Origin: Lingula anatina
Taxonomy: Eukaryota; Brachiopoda; Lingulata; Lingulida; Lingulidae
DNA: 64,000 nucleotides
Direction: 5' to 3'
Assembly (NCBI RefSeq): GCF_001039355.2
Contig: NW_019776002.1
Coordinates: 314,414-378,413 of the forward strand
The first letter of the stretch is position 1, and the number at the start of each line of letters is the position of its first letter. Below are positions 1 through 10,180 of this stretch, one piece after another. Made by a program: the position numbers and the translations under genes. The notes beneath the pieces are model-generated. The model worked only from the letters and a program-made list of their open reading frames with translations. It did not search any database and was not told where the DNA came from.

Positions 1-424
1 TTATTAGTTGTTTCAGAAAAAGTGCTTCATATTCCCAGAAAGAACAATTTGCTTCAAATGATTATCTTATGCATAAAAAAAAACATTTATCACCACACCT
101 AACAATGCCTCTCAAAAATTATAAGAAAAACGGTGAAAATCAACGCATCTAATATCAGCTAAAAGCCAATTTCTTATATTTGTAGTTCTAATATATATAA
201 TACCAAAAATCATGAAAATGAGCAATTATGATAATTTGACAGCCATCAGCCGAGCTGCTGATGCTATGACTAGTCAGCTGAGCAACATAACCTGCTCTCT
301 TCTAACCCAGACTTTATTGATCTTATGATCGGCATCTTGTGCTCAGGGACCCCTGGGATATCACTGCTAATTCATTTACAAAAAAAGAAAGGAGACGGAG
401 ACAGGAATGCAGGCAAAGTGAAGG

Positions 425-535
425 CACGTGTGCTCAGCACGTGTGGCTTCCCAGTACACTAGCACAGACCTGGGCATTTACCAGTCTCGTGCACGTACAT
501 GCACATGCATGTGTGTGCATGCATGCACAGTTATG
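425..535. other. Paired CACGTG words and an alternating CA/TG tract
   Basis: Two CACGTG E-boxes (425-430 and 438-443) are followed by an alternating purine-pyrimidine tract at about 488-532. The stretch 1-1506 otherwise shows no recognised exon and is presumed TRIT1 intron. Confidence 0.4.
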
Positions 536-1506
536 AAATATTCTACTTTTCATAAAGACCAAAACCATTTATCCTGGTGTAATTTAATTTTGAGGACTTA
601 ACTTTAAGTAAATTTCAGACAGCTTGGGGTAACATTTTGAAAATGATTCATGACAGCACACATTTTTTCAATAAACTTAAGCTGGGTGCTAACTAAAATC
701 TCAGATGAATTTTTCAAAGCTAACTTTTTACTTTTTAACAACAAGGAAAGAGGAATATGGATTCATTCTTAGCACGTTTCCTAATGCTTTTACATTTATA
801 AATAATGAAGTAGCTGCAGTAGCAGGCACAATCATGGGGGAAAAGACTAACATGCATTATTCACATAATGCACAGCAATCCAATATTCACAAAAACCCTG
901 GCAATCTTTTCTTAGGAAGCAATATCTACTTTTTTTATTCCATTTTATCACAATGAAACCAGGGGTAATACTAACACAGACCATGCCTCACCGAGGAACT
1001 TCCTCTGCCACTGTAAATGTCTTTATTTATATGTTTTTTCTTTAAAAAACACAAATATCCTGACAAAGAAAATCATGTAAGAAAGTTAAGATCATTCGCA
1101 CTGTGTGATGTCATACAAGGCTAGATAATTTCGTATTTCTAAGGTCAGGTTAACTTTTCAGTGATTGATAAGGCTTGAAACTCTATACACCAGGAATTTC
1201 CTCTTAGAAAGCAATACATAACTGATACCTAAATCATGGTAACTTTGTACTGTTGGGCTAAAGGCCATAATTTGAGAAAAATTAACCAGAAAAATACCCA
1301 TGGATAAAGATCTAAGAGAATTTATTCATTGTTGCAGAGCAACTGCTAGTTTACCATTATTTCTGATCTCACTCTTCTCCTCCAAATTCTACAAAATCTT
1401 GCTTGATTTTGTTACATGGCAAGACTTTGGGCAATCCGGTATGGTTCCCAATCAGAGAGTTTCAAGTCTTCTATGCTGGTGGTAAATCTGATCAGTCAAA
1501 GGATAC

Positions 1507-3375
1507 AATAGGTAATGCCTTGTTCCTGAAGTCGGTCACTTTGTACCGGAGCTGTAATGGATCCACATATCCTATCATGTGATGGGGACAGATCTCCTGT
1601 TCTTCTTCAGAAACTTTGTTGGTAATTATATCCAATCCTTTGTATACCTGCAACGAAGGAAATGAAGAAAAATACTTACGTATACTACAGTCTTTTAATG
1701 TCCCATTCTGTTCAAGAAGAGCCGTGTGCTAGCTAGGCCGTGACCTAAATATGGCTGACCTACATCAAAGGAAGACCGCCTAATCCCATAATGGTCTCTC
1801 CGCCTCTCACACGCCTCCCCACGCGTCTAATTTCGACCAATTGAATTGAGTCGAGATTTAATTACTGTGCTCCTGCAGGGACGACGCCTGGGGAGCCGTG
1901 TGAGAGGCAGAGAGACCATTATAGGATTAGGCAGTCTTCCATTGATGTAGGTCAGCCATATTTAGGTCACAGCCTAGCTAGCATTCGGCTCTTCTCGATC
2001 TGAATGGTCCCAATGATAATTCCACCCCTGTGATCACTCTCTAGACTCCCCTCACAATACCACATACTAGTAAAAAGAAAAGACTTGTTATTCACAATAT
2101 GATATTTGGTTTTTGAGTGATAAGATTGCTGCTTTGGAATATGTAATGAAAACAGATCGAGTAAAGGAGTACTTCAAGATATAAAGTGCCTTACATGCCT
2201 TAAGGGATTGGTGTTTTACTGAAGTAAGGCTTCGTTCACATGCAATATCTATTTTCTAATTTCTATTTTCTATTTGCGCTATCTTATGATCACGGTCTGT
2301 GCCCTGAATATCCCGCCGCGTAATTACTGGCAGCGCGAGCCAGTTACTTATAGTAACTTATAGTAACTGGCTCGCGCTGCCAGTAATTACGCCGCGGGAT
2401 ATTCAGGCCACAGACCGTGATCATAAGACATACCGCAAATAGAAAATAGAATTTAGAAAATAGACATTGCATGTGAATGAAGCCTTATAAATGGACACAG
2501 GTAGCAGGGATATCAGTGTGATGACATGGCAATCAAACATCATTTTACTTGTACAGCAGCAAAATAGAACATAAATAAAAAATACAAATAGGAGTCCAAG
2601 AGAATGGCTATTAACTAGCAAACCGTATTACCAAACTGGGATATTTGTTTTGTAAAAGTTCCAATCTAATGCATTACAAAGTTGCTCTCTATGTGTGATA
2701 TTTTGTTGATAATGGAAAGCAGAGTGTAATCATTACAATAAGGCTAGATAAACGAAGCTGTCATCATTATCAAACTACAACCAAATTACTTGAATGATGC
2801 AAATTACTGAAGTATGTCATACCCTTCTTACAGCGTGAAAGTTAGTGAAAAATGCAAATCTTAAATGCCCAATAATTCAATTTTCAAATATAGAAATATA
2901 TTTAACATACAGTTTTCTAGAATACAATATTTCTACATAAATGACTTATTGAAATACGATGTTAATTATATTACTTTTCTCGGTGTTGTCATCACCTGGC
3001 AAATCAACTTCGCATATTTCATCTCTTAGACATCTTAGAACGCCTAGCATGCCTTCAAATGATCGCATATAGCAAAAAAATAAGTAATTACATACTATTT
3101 ACAATGAATGTATTAACTATATTTGCAAAAATTTAAGAAAAAACAAACAAAACCCACGGAGCACGTGCTACTTCCCCGCCATTTTCTCTGTCCTAAAATA
3201 CAACAACTCTTTTCTACACGACATTGGCGATGATTGCAAACTATACCTGCATAGAATCGGCACTGATTATTTCTCCGCTGAACCTCTTTGCTAAATCAAT
3301 TGCAAGCTTTGACTTTCCACTGCCGGTGGCACCTAAAACTACTACAACTGGGAGCCTTTGCATGGCGGCAGCCAT
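1507..3375 (-). CDS. TRIT1: tRNA dimethylallyltransferase, first two coding exons (partial)
   Basis: The gene encodes the enzyme that adds an isopentenyl group to A37 of some cytosolic and mitochondrial tRNAs. Exon 1 (3375-3247, 43 codons) starts [20 protein letters not shown] and contains the P-loop GATGSGKS followed by EIISADSMQ, the nucleotide-binding start of the MiaA/TRIT1 family. It ends in phase 0 at a GT donor. Exon 2 (1647 down to about 1507) follows a CAG acceptor and reads [17 protein letters not shown], then [11 protein letters not shown] and VTDFRNKA. This matches the second segment of animal TRIT1. The 3' end of exon 2 is uncertain: the frame closes just after 1500, and the best GT is near 1506. 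Later exons lie beyond the left edge. Intron 1 (3246-1648) holds two MITE-like palindromes. The gene is on the same strand as MYC and downstream of it. Confidence 0.92.
1702..2009. mobile_element. MITE-like long inverted repeat in TRIT1 intron 1
   Basis: The two ends are inverted copies of each other over about 100 bp. The left arm is near 1702-1813 (CCATTCTG...AGAAGAGCCG...GCTAGCTAGG...CATATTTAGG type blocks) and the right arm near 1895-2009. About 80 bp of unpaired sequence lie between them. There is no coding capacity. This is the shape of a foldback or non-autonomous DNA transposon. The exact termini and target-site duplication were not resolved. Confidence 0.7.
2225..2487. mobile_element. 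Near-perfect palindromic MITE (about 263 bp)
   Basis: The element starts TAAGGCTTC and ends GAAGCCTTA. The two halves are inverted copies along their full length, meeting at a short centre with a doubled TTATAGTAAC. Both outer ends fall in TA, which would fit a TA target as used by Tc1/mariner-type elements, but this is inference. It has no ORF. Confidence 0.8.
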
Positions 3376-3480
3376 GTTTACCCAGAATGCACCGAGTCAC
3401 GTGCTCAGAGAGAGAGACAGACAGAGAGAGAGAGAGGGGAGGGAGAGAGAGTGAGAACGAGAGAAGGGAGACGGAAATAA
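3376..3480 (-). promoter_or_regulatory. TRIT1 5' flank with E-box and CT-rich tract
   Basis: On the minus strand, just upstream of the TRIT1 start codon, lie a canonical E-box CACGTG (3398-3403) and a long CT/GA repeat (about 3408-3470). A second CACGTG lies inside the intron at 3162-3167. CACGTG is the preferred MYC/MAX site, and MYC is the next gene, but regulation is only inferred. No TATA box is obvious. Confidence 0.5.
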
Positions 3481-5508
3481 TTTAACAATTGATGATATTG
3501 AGAACACGATCTTGTTTTAAGCGATGGCATTACTTACTTTTGCAAATGTTTTGTTTAATTCAGGATCAAACATATTTTAGTATATTAAAAACTGTATAAT
3601 TTGTAATATAACTTTCCTTTCACGGTATAACTAATTACTGGCTAAAATGTACAAATTTTAGTGGATTGGTACCGAATCCATTGGTTATCATTTTTAGTTA
3701 TTAACTAACTTATTATGATTCTAATTTTGTTCATCTTTTTGTTTAAACATTGTTTCAATAGTAAATTATAAAAAATAATAATAATAAGCTATAATTGATC
3801 CAGAAGACAGCAGCTTGGTTACAACATTGCCAGCTTTCATATGTTAAGTTGGGCCAAAATTCAGTCCTTTTCATTATATCAGGGAAAAAGAATATACTGT
3901 CATAGAGCACAGAGCAACCATTTTACGATTCTTGGAAGGGGCATCCCTATGGCCATTAAGCAATTTTCTCATACATTTATCTCCCCTATACCCTACTTAA
4001 TGCGATAGCATCTTTATCTTTAAACAAGCATGTCAACATCCGGAATGTGGGATGGGTCCCCCTGATACCTGCCTTTACAAACCAGTGGAACCTGTGAAGT
4101 AGGATGTTTTTTATTACAATATGTCACCTAATACCCCTTTTTTTCCTATTACAAGCATGACACACATGCCAAGAAGTTAACTTGTCCCCTTTTTAAGGCA
4201 AGATCCACAAAATGGGTCAAGATGGAAAATGTATGAGCGTCATTGAAGGCAGCATCTAATCTACTTGACTTCAAAGAGTTGACCGAAGGATTAGGGATGG
4301 TTTGTAGACTCAGACAGGTCAGAGAGGGCAAAAGGGGAGTGACACGTCTGCTCTGCAATCACCCAGCTTTTCTACCTATATCCCATCTGTTTATTGATAA
4401 ATAATATAATTTGGCTTACATAAGAAAGTGTAGGGTATAGATTTACTTTTAAAGACCTGTCAAGACCATAGAAAAGGTAAAAAGGATAATTAAGATTTTA
4501 AGTTCTGTTGAAGCAAAACTCATCAAAATTCTCCATTCTGTAGCAACAAGTCGATGACTTTTACACATTCCTCACCAACTTCAATAAGGAGTCATTATGG
4601 AGCAGAAAAATTGCAGTTCTCTTTTGTTCGGTAATTGTTGGGCTGTTTGTGCGGTACCACTCCACATTGTTTGATCCCACTCAGTGCACGGGCATCGATT
4701 TTGCTAAGCAAACCAGTAAATGAGTAGTCAAAGAATACGCCACATTCCAGCAGGGTATATTTGTTTACATTTCTATTGAGAATTTCCCGCCAAAACCAGT
4801 GGCTTTCATCACTGGGTGACAGGGTGGCCCTTTAAGCCACCTATATGAAGGTTTAGACTACATAGTAAATAACAAAAACATCAATAGATTTGCCAAAAGA
4901 AAGTTATTTTATTACATAAAGTACAAAATTATCAATTTCATTGATGAGCTTTTTCACACAGTAACTCAACGCAAAAAAGAAAAAAAAACAAAAACAGGAA
5001 TGATCTCCAATGAGAACCGCTAATCAAATCAATGATATGAAAAGGACTGATAAGTTGGTTGTGTCTGCCCGCATACACCTAATATTAAAACACACACCGG
5101 TTCAATCTTTAATTAAAATTACAAATGAAAAGATGGTATTTATATAGGATCTGTTTATAATACACATTTACAAATGTACAAATGGTTGATCAATCTCCCC
5201 AAATTGTTAATTTTATGCTCAAGAGGATGTGAGTGCACATTACAAAAGAATAATAAACTTAAAATACTATTTACTTATGTACAAGTAACAAAAATAGGAA
5301 GAAACTGTTGTAACCCTAACATAAGTGAGAAGCATAGCATGAAAATATGCCTGCTTTTCAACAAAAATGCTTTTCCACACCTTAAAAACTTCTTGGTGTT
5401 ACCAGCCAAAGCCAAATTTCATCTGAAACTTTTTTTTTTCCTCTGGTCATCTCAAGAACTACTTTCCTCCAAAACTATACATTTACATCTTCATGAGTTA
5501 TTTTCTCC
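3481..5508 (-). other. TRIT1-MYC intergenic DNA and MYC 3' UTR
   Basis: No convincing coding sequence is seen. The right part (from 5508 down to an undetermined point) must be the MYC 3' UTR. It is AT-rich. A possible AATAAA (minus strand) lies near 4908-4913, which would give a UTR of about 0.6 kb. Short ORFs here show no family features. Confidence 0.5.
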
Positions 5509-6137
5509 TCATATAGACTGTTTTAAAAAGTTTAACCTCCTTTTTAACTGCTCATGTCTGTCTTTTTCTTCACTGAGCTCTCGTTCACGTTTCCTCTCCT
5601 CTCTATTCAGGGCTAAAATGTATTCTGTAGCTTTTTTGAGAATGACCACTTTAGCAGCCCTTTCTTGTGCTTGCAGTTCTGGAACACTGTCACGGAGCCT
5701 CAAAAAGCTACATTTCAAATCATCGCGCCTTTTCCTTTCAAGAACATTGTGTTGAGTCCTTTTACCACCTTCAAATCCTTCCTCATTATCAGAGCTGGAC
5801 CGACTGCCAGAGTGCTTGCTGTAACTGTGTCCTCCTGTAGCCTGAAGCTTCCGCATGGCAGACTTCAACTCCGGGATACTCAACTCTCTCTTGACTTTCT
5901 TCTGAGGCTGAGGTGAGTTTGGCATAGAGACGGATCGCATTGTGCGCTTTAGACTGAATGACGTGGCGGAGGTAGTATTCCTGGGGGAGGGGGGCTGAGA
6001 GTACGAGTGTTGGTCCAGAGCTGAGGGGTACAATGTTCTCTGTGGTATTGTGCTGGTTTGGACCACCGTCTTCTTAACTGACCGACTACTGGTTGCAGGT
6101 GGGGGCACCTGCACAGTGACCACATCTATTTCTTCCT
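5509..6137 (-). CDS. MYC: MYC exon 3: acidic motif, nuclear signal and bHLH-zipper
   Basis: This is the last coding exon, entered at a CAG acceptor (6138) in phase 1, so the codon for the first Glu of EEEIDVVTV spans the junction. The vertebrate MYC exon 2/3 junction falls at the same place. It encodes residues 207-415. A basic cluster QKKVKREL (about 284-291) could be a nuclear signal. The bHLH begins [17 protein letters not shown] (about 332), with the His-Glu-Arg pattern that reads CACGTG, then the helix [12 protein letters not shown] and a zipper ending [12 protein letters not shown] before the stop at 5511-5509. The bHLH-zipper pairs with MAX. An unrelated overlapping ORF on the plus strand is a shadow. 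Confidence 0.97.
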
Positions 6138-8696
6138 CTGAAATGATAAAAAGGCATAGATATTAGTTTAAAACATCTTCATTTATACTATATAAAATAT
6201 TAATCTGTTTTTTTCATTACATCTTTAACAAAAATGACAAGATTCAAACACAGAGGTATTTTATGTGTGATCACAATTATTCAAAGTATATATGTTTTTG
6301 TATGTCTACAATATATCAAATCATCATGCCTAAGATACAGATCTGAGCATTGCTGGTTCAAAGTAAATTATCTAAGATCATGAGGAGTTGGTATTTAGGG
6401 TAGATGTATAGAAGTATGTTTGCTCCTCAAAGTCATGGGTAGAAAGTGCATGGTTCATAAATAGAGACTAAGTAGATCTGTTGCCACAAAAACGCAGTGT
6501 ACTTCAAGTATCTTTCCTCCAATCTATACATCATTATGGTTATATAATCTGTCTGAGTTGATGTTATCTACATTTGCCAAGGGGAGATGCCATGTCTCTC
6601 AGTTACCACATAACACATATTCCTTACCAGTTAGTCATAAGCAGAAACAGATGGAGAGTCCATAGATTGATACAACAAAAACACAATTTAATCTGACAGG
6701 GGATTTATAATTGTGGCGTAGGAGCAGAGTTAATACTGTCATTGCTTTTTATGGTCAGTACCCAGCCCCCCCTGTCCCTATAGCAGTGGATCAGTGTCAA
6801 GGCTAATTGGGGAAGCAGAATCTAATAAAACAGCTGCTGGAAGTCTGGAAGTACAAGTGATGTGAGGAAGTACTGGTGTTCACACCTTCCTTACTATTTA
6901 ATCAAACCGAGATTGTCAGCGACTGACTCATCTATATTTAAACAGCTTCCAGTATCTGATGGCAAGTTTCATTCACTTGTGAGTAAGATCTTTCTTCTTT
7001 TTTTTTTTCTTTTAAAGAAAAGGATAGGACAACAAAAATGTAAAAACCACAAAGATTTTGAAATGCCTACTTTTCGGTCACAAGTTGAGAATCAAATATC
7101 ACACAATTTTTTCAAAGCTTGCCATCTATGGTTTTAACTGTGCACTGATTCCCTCTCCACACTGTGCAGACACATTACTCACCTGAGCAGAGCCATTAGG
7201 ACACTACCAGTGAATATAGTGGGGCAGGTGTAGGACAAAAGTACAACCAAAAATGTTACACTGCACATGGAGCTAGAATCTTATCAGAACAAACCCACTT
7301 CCTCTCTTTGAAGTTGTAGACCACCACAGAAAACCCAAATAGCATGGAGTTGGAGAACACTTGGCAATAAATCTCACAGGCACATGTGTGGACTGTTGCC
7401 TCTCACATTTGTTTGAAAACAGACCACAGTTCTAGAGCCGACTAACACAGTAGTAACCTGGTGGTCAGAGAGCCTTTGTACTCCTGTCACCAGCCACAAA
7501 GACAGGGCAGCAATGAGCATACCGCTTGCTGTCACCTAACAGGACAGGATTACACTGGCACGCCAGACAACAGAAGAGATTGAACCCCCATTATCCTCCA
7601 TAGAACCCTTCTTCACAGTTAATGCTTTGTCATATCACACCTACTAAGAGCAGATAGATGGTGATTAGGAGCAGTAATCTAAATGACTTAATGGCCCCAT
7701 TACCTGCTAAATGAGATAAGAGAAAGGGCCAATTGTAGAAAGTAATTCCAGCTAAAGGTAATTTGTGGAATTTAATATTTCCAATTGTGTGCTTAAACTG
7801 TAAGCTCGTTAACAGTAATTTCGTGCACTTAGATATGAACACTGCAAACAAATGGGCTGGCTACCAGATATTATTTTTCATTACACCAGCTCTGTCTACC
7901 ACACAACTGAGCATTTATTGCAATATGCCATAAATTAAAGAGACCATTTATGCAGCAGCAAACACTGCTATATCACATGTTAAGGACACCAGAGCAGACT
8001 GTTCATTTCCTTACGCAATTTCAAAGACTATTGCACTAGAAGATGTCTGCTGCAACTGCATACTCAGTTTTGAACTTGTGCCAAGATCGTACATTCTGTT
8101 TTGTGGACAAAATGCTGAATGAAACTTATTGTGAACAATGTATCATTTTCTATTGACAAATGTTAAAAAGTTGTATCAACAAGCTGTAACAATGTTGTGA
8201 CAATCATTTCCTGCCCTTGGGAGTACTTTCATGAATGACAGGACAGTGACATGCGTTTTTTTAACAACTATTTCTGTTCTCCCAAGTTCTCCCCACAGAC
8301 CTACAGTGGAGTTTCCTTTGACCAGACTGTCTGGTATTCAGAATGTGCTTATTTATAGCTCACCTAATTACACTCTCCTAGTCTACTACACCTATATGCT
8401 ACCTCCACCTTTACACTACCTACAATTTGTATGCAAGAAAGATATTTGATCTTTAATAGGAATCCCTATGCCTTTTTACATCGATATAAGCAAGAAAAGA
8501 CTGCATGGGAAAACTGCTTAAATTGGTCCCATGATGTGCTATACTGGTGGGATTTAAATGGTTCCTGCTTGCAGCATGTCGGCATCAACTACCTCTGACT
8601 TTCACATTATTGACCCAAGCTGTTTTAGGTCAGTCATAAATGTCTAGCAGTAACTTGCACTGATGCAAAATCCCCCAACTTTATTACATGTCTTAC
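6138..8696 (-). other. MYC intron 2
   Basis: A 2.56-kb intron bounded by GTAAGA at 8696 and TTTCAG at 6138. No exon, repeat family or RNA gene was recognised inside. Several short ORFs have no supporting features. Confidence 0.85.
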
Positions 8697-9315
8697 CTGA
8701 ATCTGAAGGCGTTTCTGTCCCCAGGTGATGTGTTTTACTTCTCCTGTTGTCATTGATAGGGTATGGGAACACAGCCGTGGGGTCGACACAGTCTGTGCTT
8801 GCATTGATATCCACACTAGGAGCGGTAGCTGGGGTCTTCAGACTCGGTTCACATTTCTCTACCTTCTGGTCTTGAGACCCTGACCACATACAGTCCTGAA
8901 TAAGCTTTGACTTGAGATTTGTGCAACATAGTCCGAGACAACGGGCACTTGTGTCTTCTTTAGCAGGGGGTGGGCAATGACACTGGGATTCGCTGCCTTG
9001 TTCCGTTGAACCAGGAAACAGTATGATCTGGGTCTGTGTGAGGAAATCGTCGTCCAGAAGTTCGCTTACTTTGTACAGACACTCCGTTGTGTTAATATCC
9101 GACGGTATAGTTATATTAGGCGGTTCCCTATCTCGGCGAGGTGACCGAGGCGGCGTCGGCAATAACTCAAATTTCTTCCATATATCCTCGCTGGGAGCTG
9201 GCGTTCCAGCGTGAAGGTGGTCCTCGTTGTCATCTTGGAAATAGATGGGCTGAAACGTTTCATAATCATCCTTGACTAGACTGTGTGCCATTTTCTTCAT
9301 CTGTACTCTTGGCAT
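8697..9315 (-). CDS. MYC: MYC exon 2: start codon, MYC boxes I, II and the VFPYP box
   Basis: MYC is a nuclear transcription factor that drives growth and ribosome production. The first coding exon follows a TTGCAG acceptor (exon begins 9325), ten bases before the ATG at 9315. Residues 39-61 form MYC box I ([20 protein letters not shown]). T54 and S58 match the human T58/S62 phosphodegron read by GSK3 and FBXW7. Box II is at about 137-147 (LIQDCMWSG). A third box at about 176-189 ([14 protein letters not shown]) matches the vertebrate CIDPSVVFPYPLND box. The exon ends TETPSDS plus one base at a GTAAGA donor. The combined protein is 415 aa, close to human c-[15 protein letters not shown] is a lineage-specific N-terminus; an in-frame Met at residue 6 or 9 could also serve. 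Confidence 0.97.
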
Positions 9316-9714
9316 GTTGTGAAAACTGCAAGACAGAAAAAGAACACTGCTTGTGAATCAGTAGAATGACTAGACGTTAATATCGACCGAAGAGGCGTGA
9401 ACCGTCGGCAAAATGCCAATGACTTTCGCTGTAGTTGTGCAATCACATTTTTTTAATAGTCGAGTCAACGTGAATGCTGGCGTGAGCTTTAAAAAAATAA
9501 AATACTACGTCTTATTGGAATTTACTATGTCAACGTGTCGCAAAAACCGCCCAAACACGCCTACTCCCACAAGCGTATTGATTAACAACGTGTACCGGTA
9601 GCTCTATCGTGGCCATTTAAACCGGCATATTGCCCTACTTAAAAACATACACGTGAAACTTATCTTTTAATATACCTTCAAACCTAACACCTTTAGTATA
9701 CCTAAAATACTTAC

Positions 9715-10180
9715 AGAGACTGTCACTGTAAAATTCTGTACTGCTGTCAGTAAATATAAATCCAACTTTGGCTAATATAGCTGAGCAGTGAACAGTTCAC
9801 ACGAACAACCGGAAAAGCGGATGATACAATGGCATCTCACTTGATAAACCCTTGACTGTTCGCTGACAGCTCAGACATATATCCATACGCGGGTCAAAGA
9901 ACTACTTAACGGGGTGAAGGTCGTTTAACCGCACGCTTAGATTTTCTGTATATTTGTGTAACTGTTATCAAAATAAAAAACATAATGCTTCTTTTACATG
10001 GTTATCATATCTTCCAAGACCAGGTTTGGCATTTCAAGTAATTTTAAATTTTAGGGACTATAATTAGGATTAGAGCGAAGCCGCACTATGAGACAGAAAG
10101 TTGTAAATCGGCCAAATGGCGCGAAATTTTGTGGGCGGAGCTACAAGGCAGGTGCCCTATCTCGCAACCAATAGGTGTTG
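9715..10180 (-). promoter_or_regulatory. MYC non-coding exon 1 and core promoter region
   Basis: A donor (TCT then GTAAGT, exon end 9715) pairs with the acceptor at 9326, giving a non-coding first exon as in vertebrate MYC genes. Upstream on the minus strand is a compact cluster: an E2F-type site GGCGCGAAA (10118-10126), a GC box GGGCGG (10133-10138) and a CCAAT box (10168-10172). The cluster is intact in the second copy (about 16350-16410). The start site is not defined by sequence alone. A CACGTG E-box sits in intron 1 at 9650-9655 and could serve autoregulation (inference). Confidence 0.6.

Noticed and set aside
5174-5755. 193-codon plus-strand ORF antisense to MYC exon 3
   Set aside because: Shadow of the conserved MYC coding exon; its unique part is AT-rich UTR.
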